Below, piece after piece: positions 1 to 8,070 of a stretch of DNA of 63,616 nt. The position numbers and the translations under genes are program-made. The DNA is from Oscillospiraceae bacterium. GTDB lineage: Bacteria; Bacillota; Clostridia; Oscillospirales; Oscillospiraceae. Under the pieces are notes generated by a model. The model saw only the letters and a list, made by a program, of their open reading frames with translations. It was not told the DNA's origin and searched no databases. Each line of letters starts with the position of its first letter. The first letter of the stretch is position 1. The stretch spans positions 1 to 63,616 of the forward strand of contig CADBWQ010000017.1 in the NCBI GenBank assembly GCA_902798545.1, read 5' to 3'.

Positions 1-1
1 C

Positions 2-691
2 TGTGACGGCACAGATTCTGAAAAGCTGGACTGGTTCCGGATCATCAATATCGCCGGGGAACAGCTCACCGATCAGGAACTGAGGAATGCTGTGTATGCG
101 GGCTCCTGGACTTCCGATGCGAAACGGTACTTCTCAAAGACCGGCTGTGCCGCCGGAACACTGGCGGATGATTATCTGAAGGGCGCTTCGATCCGACAGG
201 AGTATCTCGAAACGGCGATCTATTGGGCGGCCAGTGCTGAGGGAAAGACAATCGAAGCCTATATGGCAGAGCACCAGAATGATCCCAGCGCCGTGCAGCT
301 CTGGAATTACTTCCGTTCAGTAATTGACTGGGTTCAGGCGATCTTCCCGAAAAAGCGCCGCGAGATGAAGGGCCTGCCGTGGGGATTGTTTTATAACACA
401 CACGGAAAGCGGACAGACCTTGACCCGAAGAAGCTGGAACTTGAAATCCAGCGTCTGATGGGTGATGAGGATGGCGATGAACGCAAGCTGTCAATCAGGC
501 AGTTCGATATGCGTGACCGGCTGGCGGCGTATGCTGCGCAGTTAAATAAATGTGCGATCTGCGGGAAGAAATTTGAATTTGAGCAGATGCAGGCGGATCA
601 CATTATCCCATGGAGCAGAGGCGGAAAGAGTACGCCGGATAACTGCCAGATGCTGTGCACGAAATGTAATCTGGCAAAGAGTAACCACTGA
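2..691 (+). CDS. DUF262/HNH endonuclease, C-terminal part (5' end outside window)
   Basis: The reading frame is open from the first base of the window, so only the last 229 residues are seen. The visible N-terminal part (WFRIINIAGEQLTDQELRNA) has the pattern found in DUF262 (GmrSD/ParB-like) proteins. The end is a classic HNH nuclease: CAICGKKF, then ADHIIPWSRGG, then NCQMLCTKCNLAKSNH, with the zinc cysteine pairs and the catalytic His present. Family knowledge suggests a type IV restriction-like nuclease that acts on modified phage DNA, but the specificity here is unknown. The stop is 31 bp before the next gene on the same strand, so the two may be co-transcribed. The family call is fairly secure; the biological role is inference. 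Confidence 0.8.
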   Translation, partial: CDGTDSEKLDWFRIINIAGEQLTDQELRNAVYAGSWTSDAKRYFSKTGCAAGTLADDYLKGASIRQEYLETAIYWAASAEGKTIEAYMAEHQNDPSAVQLWNYFRSVIDWVQAIFPKKRREMKGLPWGLFYNTHGKRTDLDPKKLELEIQRLMGDEDGDERKLSIRQFDMRDRLAAYAAQLNKCAICGKKFEFEQMQADHIIPWSRGGKSTPDNCQMLCTKCNLAKSNH

Positions 692-722
692 TCGGTGGAC
701 TTGAAAAGAGGGACGGTGAGCA

Positions 723-1664
723 ATGAGCAGAAAAATACCAAGCGGAAACGGCAGGAAAAAGCCACGTTCACTTCCTTCGAATCCAAGGGAAAAGCCGGTT
801 CCCGGAAGGCATAAAGTTAGAAGACCGGGCGTTGAAATACCTGAGGTTGAAGTGGTTAAGGGCATCGTCCCTGAAAAAACGAATCCCCTCAGTGTTCGAA
901 TCCTCGGGTCAAAAGGCCGTGCAGGAATTGTAAAAGTCAATGCAAAGGGAACGCGGATCAAACAACGCCCCGGCGTTTTAAGATCGGGGATAAGGTTTAC
1001 TCCACAGGAAATTCTAACGAGATATGCTCATTCAGCTGATTTCCGGAGGATGGTTGATAGTGACCGGTATGTTTTTGCGGAAGGTACACTTGTTCTTAAT
1101 TCACCGGATTATGTAAAGATATCTGACGGAAGAGTCAGGCTAACCGATGCTGCAAAATCAGATCTTGATTCGGTCTGTGTCCGTAAAGTCCTTAAATCGA
1201 GCGGGATTCGTGGCAAAGCCCGGACAAGGAAAAGTATCGGTTTCCATGAGGCGAAGAAATCCAATTTAATCATAACAGTGTCTGTGGGTGACGCTGTAAT
1301 TGATGGCGGCGGGCCACTGCCCCCAGAGTTTCCGGACGCCCTATCTTATCTGATGGAAGAAAGGCATATGACGGACGAGGGATTGGCAGCCTTGACGTGC
1401 CTCTCTTCTAAGACAATCTGGAGATTGAGGAATGGTAAAAATGAGCCAAAATGTCCGACAGTAATTGCTTTGTGCATTGGCCTTTCGCTTGATCCATATA
1501 CTGGGAAATCCTTAGTGGAAATAGCACGCATCCATCTTGGCGGAGGAAGGGTAGACCGGCTATATCAGGTTTTGCTTGGTGTTGCATATGGCATTACAAT
1601 CTATGAGGCGAACGCATTCATGAAAGAAAGTGGATGTCCACCACTTACAGCTAATGAGGATTAG
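723..1664 (+). CDS. HTH protein, protease-less paralog of the downstream metallopeptidase
   Basis: A 313-aa protein starting at ATG with GAGGGACGGTGAG just upstream. The first 90 residues are very basic (many K, R and P) and look disordered or nucleic-acid binding. From about residue 90, RFTPQEILTRYAHSADFRRMV...RYVFAEGTLVLNSPDYVKISDGRVRLTDAA aligns by eye with residues 383-450 of the next protein. An XRE-like helix-turn-helix (about residues 205-260, ending SSKTIWRLRNGKNEPKC) likewise matches that protein's C-terminus. It therefore appears to be the sensor/DNA-binding half of the neighbour without the peptidase. The 3' end overlaps the upstream edge of the next gene's ribosome site. No named family was recognised; a regulator or protease partner is an inference. 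Confidence 0.75.
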   Translation: MSRKIPSGNGRKKPRSLPSNPREKPVPGRHKVRRPGVEIPEVEVVKGIVPEKTNPLSVRILGSKGRAGIVKVNAKGTRIKQRPGVLRSGIRFTPQEILTRYAHSADFRRMVDSDRYVFAEGTLVLNSPDYVKISDGRVRLTDAAKSDLDSVCVRKVLKSSGIRGKARTRKSIGFHEAKKSNLIITVSVGDAVIDGGGPLPPEFPDALSYLMEERHMTDEGLAALTCLSSKTIWRLRNGKNEPKCPTVIALCIGLSLDPYTGKSLVEIARIHLGGGRVDRLYQVLLGVAYGITIYEANAFMKESGCPPLTANED

Positions 1665-1680
1665 GGGAGGAACACGTATA

Positions 1681-3570
1681 TTGCCAAATCCAAGATCGTT
1701 TACCGAGTATGTCGGAGGTCGTTTTTACAATGAGTTATGTGATGCTGTTACTGACGTGATCGAGGAAAAGCAGGACGCTCTGGATCTGAATCTCCGGAAT
1801 GTACATATGATTGACTCTATCGAAGTAACAGAGGTTGAAGTGAAGCATGTATGGGTAAATGATCTTCCGGGGATGGAGATTGAATTTGATGTAGCTGTCT
1901 GCGCCGAACTGTACGTGCATGAGCGGGATTATCACTATGATGAATCTGAAACAGCGTACAAATGGTTCATGGTCAGCTTCCGGGGAGACCTGGAGAAGGA
2001 GCTTGATGATGTCACTGTTACCGGGAAGGATATCTATAACGGAAAGGGTAGATATCAGAATCCCTTGGACGACGCCCTTGTTCCTGTGATAAAACCGGAG
2101 CAGCTGGAGAAAGTGGCGGAGCAGTTCCTCCGGGATCATTACCCGAAAGCTCTTCTTCAGCCTATGTGGCTGGAACCGACAGAACTGGCCGGGGGACTTG
2201 GGCTTAAGGTGATCAGAAAAAGGATCACCAAAGACGGAGATATATTTGGCCGAATCTTCTTTTATGACGCGGTGACTGAGATATACGACCCCGACCAAGA
2301 CAAAATGGTGAAGAAGAAGGCCCGGGCAAAGATGATCCTTGTTGATCCGGAAGCAGCGTACCAGAACAATATTGGAGCTCTCAATAACACCATTGTCCAT
2401 GAATGTGTACACTGGGGACTGCATCGTAAGGCATTCATGCTGGAGCACCTTTATAACAAGGAATTGACACAGATTGGGTGCGTGGTGCGCGGCGGGATCG
2501 CTGGGAATAAAAAAGATTCTACGGACTGGATGGAATGGCAGGCAAATGCGCTGGCCCCGAGAATCCAGATGCCGAAGGAAATGTTCAAGAAACGGGTTGA
2601 TACCGTGATCAGCAAGTTCCGCAGGGAGCTTGGCGAATATGACATTGTCGATATCATCCAGCCGATTATTGAGCAGCTGACCATTGATTTCGGCGTTTCC
2701 CGGACGGCAGCAAAACTCCGCCTGATTGATATCGGATACGATGAGGCAATCGGTGCGTTTAACTATGTGGACGGCAGATATGTTCAGCCACATAAAGCAA
2801 CACCGGGGTTTCTGCAGAAGAACCAGACGTTCTCTATATCTGCACGGGATGCGGCTATCCTGGCATGGACGAACCCCTTCCTGAAAAGTGTGCTTGAGGA
2901 AGGCCGCTATGTCTATGTTGATTCCCACTATGTAGTTGACCATCCGAGGTATCTGGAAGCGGATGCATCCGGCAAGCTGGTACTTACTCACTATGCCCGC
3001 AATCATATGGATGAATGCGCTCTCGTTTTTGACCTGTCTGTTCAGTCAGGGGAAGGAGAGCGGTATCATACAGAATGCTTTCTTAATCGGGATAAAGCAT
3101 CAACGGTTGTATTTAACGTCGGGTTCTCAAACGGCCTTCAAAACTCAACAAACATTGAAAAGCAGAAGAAGGCAGTGGCAGCACAGCTAATGTCGGAGAA
3201 TCAGCTGATCGCTACACTTACGGATGATTATATTGACTCCCTTGAAAAAGCTGTCAAATGGAGATCCGAAGTTGAAGGGGAAAGGATTACTGCTGTAGAA
3301 ATCGGTAAGCGTGCGGGAATTAATGAGGCGACAGTCCGCAGAGCTCTGAATGGAGACAAAAACAGTAAGACGGAGACACTTGTGCTGATTTGTCTCGCAT
3401 TGCATCTGCCGTATAAGGCCAGCCATAAGATCATTGATAATTCCCCATCGCCTCTTGTTTTGCGTGACACCAACCATCAATGGTATGATTTTGCACTCCA
3501 GCACCTCTACGCAAAGACAGTGGAAGAGGTAAAAGATGAGCTTGCCTCGTACGGCGCAGATCCGCTGTAA
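1681..3570 (+). CDS. ImmA/IrrE-like zinc metallopeptidase with C-terminal HTH
   Basis: A 629-aa protein. Start chosen at TTG 1681 because GGGGAGG (1664-1670) lies 10 bp upstream; GTG 1630 and ATG 1654 are in-frame alternatives. The zinc motif HECVH is at residues 240-244, and a later glutamate in WMEWQANALAPRIQMP (E285) fits the third ligand of ImmA/IrrE peptidases. After the peptidase comes a module of about 65 residues (383-450; FSISARDAAILAW...YVVDHPRYLEAD) and then an XRE-type HTH (about 519-590; GINEATVRRALNGDKNSK). Both modules recur in the preceding gene. Family members typically cleave a partner repressor in response to DNA damage or phage signals; that role here is inferred. The N-terminal 200 residues were not recognised. 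Confidence 0.75.
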   Translation: MPNPRSFTEYVGGRFYNELCDAVTDVIEEKQDALDLNLRNVHMIDSIEVTEVEVKHVWVNDLPGMEIEFDVAVCAELYVHERDYHYDESETAYKWFMVSFRGDLEKELDDVTVTGKDIYNGKGRYQNPLDDALVPVIKPEQLEKVAEQFLRDHYPKALLQPMWLEPTELAGGLGLKVIRKRITKDGDIFGRIFFYDAVTEIYDPDQDKMVKKKARAKMILVDPEAAYQNNIGALNNTIVHECVHWGLHRKAFMLEHLYNKELTQIGCVVRGGIAGNKKDSTDWMEWQANALAPRIQMPKEMFKKRVDTVISKFRRELGEYDIVDIIQPIIEQLTIDFGVSRTAAKLRLIDIGYDEAIGAFNYVDGRYVQPHKATPGFLQKNQTFSISARDAAILAWTNPFLKSVLEEGRYVYVDSHYVVDHPRYLEADASGKLVLTHYARNHMDECALVFDLSVQSGEGERYHTECFLNRDKASTVVFNVGFSNGLQNSTNIEKQKKAVAAQLMSENQLIATLTDDYIDSLEKAVKWRSEVEGERITAVEIGKRAGINEATVRRALNGDKNSKTETLVLICLALHLPYKASHKIIDNSPSPLVLRDTNHQWYDFALQHLYAKTVEEVKDELASYGADPL

Positions 3571-3630
3571 AAATATTTCATATAAAAACGGACATGGTAT
3601 GTACGTTTTCTTACAGGCCAAAATAAGCGT

Positions 3631-3676
3631 AGCCCTGTGTGATTCGTGAATAACGAGTCATGCAGGGCTTTTTTTT
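3631..3676 (+). terminator. Rho-independent terminator
   Basis: AGCCCTG pairs with CAGGGCT around an inner hairpin and is followed by a run of eight T. It lies 60 bp after the metallopeptidase stop and closes that transcription unit. Confidence 0.85.
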
Positions 3677-4029
3677 ATGCTTTTTTGGTCAGAAAGCGCC
3701 GATTTTCAGCCTTCCAAACCGGACATGTAGTGTCCGTGTTTCATTGATTTATTGGCGGTATAGTGGTGATGCCAGGGGAGAACACGGGAGTTTTACCGTA
3801 AAGCTCCCCGGCCATAAAACCAGTATTACAAATAATCTCAATGTCCGAATAGCGCTATAAGGACGGCGGGAGCACAGAAGTTTAGAGATGGCACAGTTTA
3901 TGACTGGCCGCTTTGAACGAAGATGCACCTACCGTTACTTTGTGCGCTCTTTTTTGCGCCAGAGAAGCACATCTTCTTTCCATGTCTCTGACTCTTTGTC
4001 CCGCCGTCTACGGACGGAAAGGAACAAAG
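3677..4029 (+). other. Non-coding stretch with several small hairpins
   Basis: No convincing gene. It holds small inverted repeats such as GGACA-N5-TGTCC near 3719 and GCGC-N8-GCGC near 3947. This is the 5' region of the next gene; a frame open from TTG 3913 lacks a ribosome site there. No known RNA family was recognised. Confidence 0.4.
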
Positions 4030-4668
4030 ATGAACAGAAACAACGATTCCCTGAATTTTGATCACAAGAGTCACTACAACGATGACCGCGACAGTTACAT
4101 CGATAAGAACGGCAACTATGTCTACACGCAGTGGGTGAAAGTCGGAAAAAGCTATGAGCGCCGCGTCGTCGACATCATTCCCCTGACAGAAGAGAACCGG
4201 GACATCATCATCCTGCTCGACGGCAGCGATCATGACATGGATCTGCAGGATCGGTATGCAGCAGAAAATGCTGATTACGGAATGGAGAACCGGAAGCAGA
4301 GGCAGGCTGACGGAAGCCAGACAGATGGAGATGATGACCAGACTTTCGATTCTGATCCGATGGAAAGTATCGCCGATCCTCAGGCCGATGTTATGAAGAC
4401 GCTTTTTCCGGACGATACGCAGGGAAACCCTCTTGTGATGCAGGTAGAGGAGTTTATCGAAACGCACCTGAAACCAGCCCAACAGGATATGATCTACGGC
4501 CACCTTGGAGAAGGAAAGTATCTGGAGGATCTCCGCCGGGAGGAGAACGAGCGTACAGGAAAGGAAGTTAAGAAAGCAGCTTACCATGATCGGTGGGATC
4601 GCATTATCCAAAAGGGCTGCAGGTACTTCGGAGTCGAGAAACCGAAACAGCAGAAAAAGCGGAAATGA
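4030..4668 (+). CDS. Phage/ICE-type protein with sigma-70 region-4-like C-terminus
   Basis: A 212-aa protein starting at ATG 4030 with GGAAAGGAAC upstream. The first half is polar and acidic with a short QWVKVGKSYERRVVDIIPLT segment. The C-terminal 65 residues (LKPAQQDMIYGHLGEGKYLEDLRREENERTG..., then RWDRIIQKGCRYFGV) have the two-helix layout of sigma-70 region 4 proteins that sit in integrative elements and phages, where they act as late or replication-region transcription activators. The product ends in a lysine-rich tail. It heads a same-strand group with the 68-aa gene, the DUF7768-like gene and the helicase. Function is inferred from fold-like similarity only. Confidence 0.6.
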   Translation: MNRNNDSLNFDHKSHYNDDRDSYIDKNGNYVYTQWVKVGKSYERRVVDIIPLTEENRDIIILLDGSDHDMDLQDRYAAENADYGMENRKQRQADGSQTDGDDDQTFDSDPMESIADPQADVMKTLFPDDTQGNPLVMQVEEFIETHLKPAQQDMIYGHLGEGKYLEDLRREENERTGKEVKKAAYHDRWDRIIQKGCRYFGVEKPKQQKKRK

Positions 4669-4672
4669 AAAA

Positions 4673-4687
4673 CACGTACTTTTTCGG
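4673..4687 (+). repeat. 15-bp intergenic repeat, copy 1
   Basis: CACGTACTTTTTCGG, an exact copy of the sequence at 7097-7111. It lies a few bases after the sigma-like gene and about 50 bp before the RBS of the 68-aa gene. Confidence 0.8.
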
Positions 4688-4744
4688 CTGGTAGTGGGAG
4701 AAGGAATAGTTCCTCCCCGGATTTTAAGACAAGGAGGTATCGCC

Positions 4745-4951
4745 ATGCAGATAAAACATCGAGTACGGATCAATGTTGCTGACCGGAACGGAAATCAGCA
4801 GAACGTGCTGGAGAGCAGGAAGCTGAGAGTGCCGCAACGGATTTTGAGGCTCCTGTTCGGGGATTTCTGCGAGGTTCTCGTTCTGACACCGGGCAAAAGC
4901 GTCCAAGGCGTCGAGATCGAGCAGTTGCGAGGTGAAGCCCATGAAAGCTGA
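4745..4951 (+). CDS. Small conserved element protein (68 aa)
   Basis: Starts at ATG 4745, 6 bp after a perfect AAGGAGG. The product starts MQIKHRVRINVADRNGNQQ and continues through basic helices to a beta-rich end (CEVLVLTPGKSVQGVEIEQL). The frame is open upstream, but the ribosome site fixes this start. I recall similar short proteins in Firmicutes integrative elements, without a known function. It is preceded by the 15-bp intergenic repeat. Confidence 0.7.
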   Translation: MQIKHRVRINVADRNGNQQNVLESRKLRVPQRILRLLFGDFCEVLVLTPGKSVQGVEIEQLRGEAHES

Positions 4952-5048
4952 TACCCACAACTGGCCCCGCGATGGATAGGGAGCAGATTCGTAGACACAG
5001 CAATGAAAACAAAGAACACAGAGGCACTGCCTCAGAAAGGACAGAAAT

Positions 5049-5618
5049 ATGGAATTCAAATATGTAATGACTCCAGCAGGGAAGGGATCAAAGAACGATG
5101 TCGAAGCAGCCACAAAAGCGTGCAGGTATTTCCGGATGGATGATGTGCCGGTCAGCCCGGTTCTCGCGTTCAGCTTTCTGGACGATGAAGACTGGCTGAA
5201 AAGATTTCTCTCCAAAGCACTCCTGAAGAACAGCAAATCGGTTGTGGTATGTGCCGACGAAGTGACAGAGCAGATGATCACGGAAATCAAATACGCACAG
5301 GAGCTGAAGCTTCCGATCCGGTTTTATGACGCATCGCTTCATGAGATCAATGTCGATGCTCTGGTGATCAACAAGCGCATCGGCCCGGGCCTGCGGACGA
5401 TGATCATGGATGTCAACGGAATCAGCTGCGCAAGTGGCGGCTGTCCCTACGGCGCAGTAACCGGGGAACCGGAAAAAGAAAAGGTTACTCCGGAGCGGGA
5501 AAAAGTTACCGCAGCAGGCGAGGCTTCTGTAAAAGCGCCTGTGAATGCACCGCTGAAGGCAGCAGAGAGTACCCCGGAAAAGAGATCCATCTTCAAGAGA
5601 CTCTTTGGCAGGAAGTAA
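5049..5618 (+). CDS. DUF7768/DUF4406-like (deoxyribosyltransferase-fold) protein
   Basis: A 189-aa protein. Residues 1-115 show the alternating strand-helix layout of the nucleoside 2-deoxyribosyltransferase-like group common in phages: an early helix with an ACRYF segment, PVSPVLAFSFLDDEDW in the middle, then VVVCADEVTEQMITEIKYAQELKLPIRFYD. The C-terminal 60 residues are low-complexity (E, K, P and A rich, with repeats of the type KAPVNAPLKA) and end KRSIFKRLFGRK, a basic tip. It stops 11 bp before the helicase, with AAAGGAGG lying between the genes. Enzymatic activity has not been shown for most relatives, so the function is open. Confidence 0.55.
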   Translation: MEFKYVMTPAGKGSKNDVEAATKACRYFRMDDVPVSPVLAFSFLDDEDWLKRFLSKALLKNSKSVVVCADEVTEQMITEIKYAQELKLPIRFYDASLHEINVDALVINKRIGPGLRTMIMDVNGISCASGGCPYGAVTGEPEKEKVTPEREKVTAAGEASVKAPVNAPLKAAESTPEKRSIFKRLFGRK

Positions 5619-5629
5619 AGGAGGCAGCG

Positions 5630-7066
5630 ATGACTGGAAATGAAATAAAGATGCCGGTGAAGGTGACACCCTTTGATCACCAGCGTCGGGCCTTCCAGTT
5701 TGTGCTCTGGCTCTTCGGCATGACCGACGGGAGGGTGCGCTCCACAGGGGCAGCCCTCCTGATGCAGATGGGGACAGGGAAGAGCCTGGTGGGTATTGCA
5801 ATCTGCGGCTATCTCTACCTTATGAAAAAGATCCGCCGTGTGCTGGTTGTCTGCCCGTTATCAATCTGTGGCGTATGGCAGGAGGAGTTTGCCAAGTTCG
5901 CAAACTTCCCGGTGCAGCTGGTGATACTGAACGGCACGGCAGCCAAGAAGCGCCAGCAGATTGAATCCTTACAGGATGACGGGACGCTGCAGGTGATTGT
6001 AGTGAACTACGAATCCTCATGGCGATTGCTCCCGGAGCTGCAGAAGTATGACGCGGATGTGATCATCGCCGACGAGGGGCACAAGCTGAAAGAGGGCAGA
6101 ACGTCGCAATCCAAGGGAATGCACAAGCTGGGAGATAAGGCCCGCTACCGCCTACTTCTTACGGGAACGCCGGTGGCAAACAGGGAGCTGGATATCTTCA
6201 GCCAGTACCGCTTTGTGAATCCGGATATTTTCGGGAAGAGTTTCATCCCGTTTCGGAACCGGTATTTCTACATGGGCGGCTATGAACAACATGAAGCGAT
6301 CTTCAAAAAGAGCATGACCGGGGAGTTTCTGGAAAAGCTCCATTCGATCGCCTTCCGCGTAACGAAGGATGAATGTCTCGATCTGCCGGAAGTCACAGAG
6401 GAAATACGGACGGTTGATCTGGAGCTTGCGGCGGCAAAGCTCTACGCACAGATCGAAGAGGAATCATGGGCGGAAATGAAGGAATCGGAAGTGACGGCGG
6501 CAAATGTGCTGACACGGATCTTACGGCTTTCGCAGATTACGGGCGGTTTCTTAAATGACGATGACGGCAACGTCAATGCTGTCAGCAAGGCAAAGCTGGA
6601 GGCCCTGTCCGATATCATCGATGGCGCTGTGGCTGCAGGTGAGAAACTCGTGATCATGGCCCGCTTCCGGGCGGAGCTCGATGCCATCCAGCAGATGGTG
6701 GAGAAAAAGAGACTGTCCTACGGCGTTGTCCGGGGTGGCATCAGTGACCGTGCCGAACAGGTATCCCGGTTCCAGAATGACCCGGACTGCATGATCTTTA
6801 TCGGCCAGATACAGGCTGCAGGCATGGGCCTGACGCTGACGGCGGCAAACACGATGGTTTTTTACTCCTGTGATTACAGCATGAGCAATTTCGATCAGGC
6901 CAAAAGCCGGATTCACCGTGCGGGACAGAAGAATAACTGCCTGTATATCTACCTGGTTGTCAGGAACAGCATCGACGGAAAGGTGCTCAAGGCGCTGCGT
7001 GACAAACAGAACCTGGCCAAGATGCTGGTGGATGATTACCGCGCCGGACGGCAGCCGTTCAAATGA
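5630..7066 (+). CDS. SNF2-family DEAD/DEAH helicase, phage type
   Basis: A 478-aa superfamily 2 ATPase of the short SNF2 kind carried by phages and ICEs. Motif I is LLMQMGTGKSLVGIA (Walker A), motif Ia RVLVVCPLSICGVWQEEF, motif II IIADEGHKL (DEGH), motif III LLLTGTPVANR. In the second RecA domain, IQAAGMGLTLTAANTMVF corresponds to motif V and QAKSRIHRAGQKNNCLYIYLV to motif VI, with the arginine fingers present. It probably remodels DNA during element replication or recombination. The ribosome site AAAGGAGGCAGCG sits just before ATG 5630. It is full length with no visible damage. Confidence 0.9.
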   Translation: MTGNEIKMPVKVTPFDHQRRAFQFVLWLFGMTDGRVRSTGAALLMQMGTGKSLVGIAICGYLYLMKKIRRVLVVCPLSICGVWQEEFAKFANFPVQLVILNGTAAKKRQQIESLQDDGTLQVIVVNYESSWRLLPELQKYDADVIIADEGHKLKEGRTSQSKGMHKLGDKARYRLLLTGTPVANRELDIFSQYRFVNPDIFGKSFIPFRNRYFYMGGYEQHEAIFKKSMTGEFLEKLHSIAFRVTKDECLDLPEVTEEIRTVDLELAAAKLYAQIEEESWAEMKESEVTAANVLTRILRLSQITGGFLNDDDGNVNAVSKAKLEALSDIIDGAVAAGEKLVIMARFRAELDAIQQMVEKKRLSYGVVRGGISDRAEQVSRFQNDPDCMIFIGQIQAAGMGLTLTAANTMVFYSCDYSMSNFDQAKSRIHRAGQKNNCLYIYLVVRNSIDGKVLKALRDKQNLAKMLVDDYRAGRQPFK

Positions 7067-7096
7067 TTCACCTGTATAGAAACCACAAACAGAAAC

Positions 7097-7111
7097 CACG
7101 TACTTTTTCGG
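7097..7111 (+). repeat. 15-bp intergenic repeat, copy 2
   Basis: CACGTACTTTTTCGG, identical to 4673-4687, again between the end of one gene and the ribosome site (AGGAAGGAG) of a small gene. Confidence 0.8.
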
Positions 7112-7138
7112 ATTGTACCAGGAAGGAGAAATAAATCC

Positions 7139-7606
7139 ATGGATAACAAACAGATTTTTGAGATGGCGGATGAGCTGAAATCCGCAAAGGAATACAAGAA
7201 GGATCTGGAGGCGCAGGTCAAGGAAGTGAATGCCCGGATCGAGGAACTGGACAGAGCCCTGTCTGACGCCATGGCGGAATCAGAACTTGAGAAGTTCACA
7301 AGAAACGGCAGCACCTTCTATCTGAACAGCCGCCTGTTCGCATCCCCGAGAGCAGAGAGGAAGGAGGAGATGTTTGCAGCCCTGATTGCTCATGGCTACG
7401 GCGACCTGATCACCCGGACGGTGAATGCCAACACGCTGGCATCCTTCTGCAAGGAGCAGCGGGAGGCAAACAAAGATGAGATCCCTGACTGGCTGGCCGA
7501 GGTTGTGAATACCCACGACAAAGTGACGGTCGGCATCCGTAAGGGATCAGCGAGACCAAGATACCTGCTGGATATGTACTGGTGGACAATGGCAAGTTCT
7601 ATGTGA
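7139..7606 (+). CDS. Phage-like coiled-coil protein with a chimeric 3' end
   Basis: A 155-aa product. Residues 1-55 form a charged coiled coil (ELKSAKEYKKDLEAQVKEV..., as in phage Gp157-like or DUF7173-type proteins). A compact domain follows, with FYLNSRLFASPRAERK and LASFCKEQREANKDEIPDW. The native tail probably ends near VGIRKGSARP. The last dozen residues (LLDMYWWTMASSM) are read from another gene: the same bases in frame 1 encode the pilin segment SETKIPAGYVLVDNG. The breakpoint therefore lies at about 7541-7550 and this protein has lost or altered its natural C-terminus. It was probably part of the replication block of the left element. Confidence 0.6.
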   Translation: MDNKQIFEMADELKSAKEYKKDLEAQVKEVNARIEELDRALSDAMAESELEKFTRNGSTFYLNSRLFASPRAERKEEMFAALIAHGYGDLITRTVNANTLASFCKEQREANKDEIPDWLAEVVNTHDKVTVGIRKGSARPRYLLDMYWWTMASSM

Positions 7607-7911
7607 AGGTCGTGGATGGAGTGGCTATGCGCATCAGAGTCACAGAAAATGACTCAGGCACAGAGGACATTGATGAGAGTCTTGTAAAGAACTGGGCTGA
7701 GGACACATCTTCGAATGGGTTAATTACGTTTACAGCTGCAAGCGTAAACTCAAATGCCAAGTTTACAGTTGGCAATTCTTCCGGCACCCAGCTTCCCCAG
7801 ACCGGCGGTATTGGTACTGGACTATTCACAGCGCTTGGCGGTCTCATGACTGCCACGGCAGGGGCGATTCTGACGATGAAGACCAATCGCCGCAGAAGGC
7901 AAAACGCATAA
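7541..7911 (+). pseudogene. 3' remnant of an LPXTG-anchored SpaA-type pilin
   Basis: The frame opens right after a TAA at 7540 and reads SETKIPAGYVLVDNGKFYVKV, the end of a SpaA/prealbumin-like repeat. It continues to the sortase signal LPQTG, a hydrophobic helix and the basic tail KTNRRRRQNA. The gene has no ribosome site, no signal peptide and no N-terminal domains, so only about the last 120 codons survive, joined to the end of the phage-like gene. No sortase gene is present in the window. It may be untranslated. GTG 7582 is the only nearby start and lacks a Shine-Dalgarno. Confidence 0.8.
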
Positions 7912-7920
7912 CATAAAAAG

Positions 7921-7946
7921 CAGGAGCAGGGTAACACCTGCTCCTG
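7921..7946. terminator. Hairpin after the pilin remnant
   Basis: Perfect 10-bp stem CAGGAGCAGG/CCTGCTCCTG with a 6-base loop. The plus side has no T run. Read on the minus strand the stem is followed by a short CTTTTT, so it may terminate either way only weakly. Confidence 0.5.
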
Positions 7947-7989
7947 TGCGCATAGTGGTGGGTAGTGATAACAAACCGACGAAATTATC

Positions 7990-8018
7990 TTGAATTGTTC
8001 CCGCATGCTGAGTATAAT
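7990..8018 (+). promoter_or_regulatory. Sigma-A promoter with flanking inverted repeat
   Basis: TTGAAT-17 bp-TATAAT, 52 bp before the nitroreductase start. GTTCCC (7997-8002) and GGGAAC (8019-8024) form an inverted repeat spanning the spacer and the -10, a likely operator. Confidence 0.75.
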
Positions 8019-8070
8019 GGGAACACAAAATGGCAGAAAAATCACAGACTGAAGGAAGGAGAACGGTAAA

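Noticed and set aside
1735-3006. A 423-codon minus-strand frame opposite the metallopeptidase
   Set aside because: No RBS, no recognisable domain, and the plus-strand protein has clear motifs.
3913-4029. N-terminal extension of the sigma-like protein from TTG 3913
   Set aside because: No RBS at 3913; ATG 4030 has a good one and the extension looks like translated non-coding DNA.
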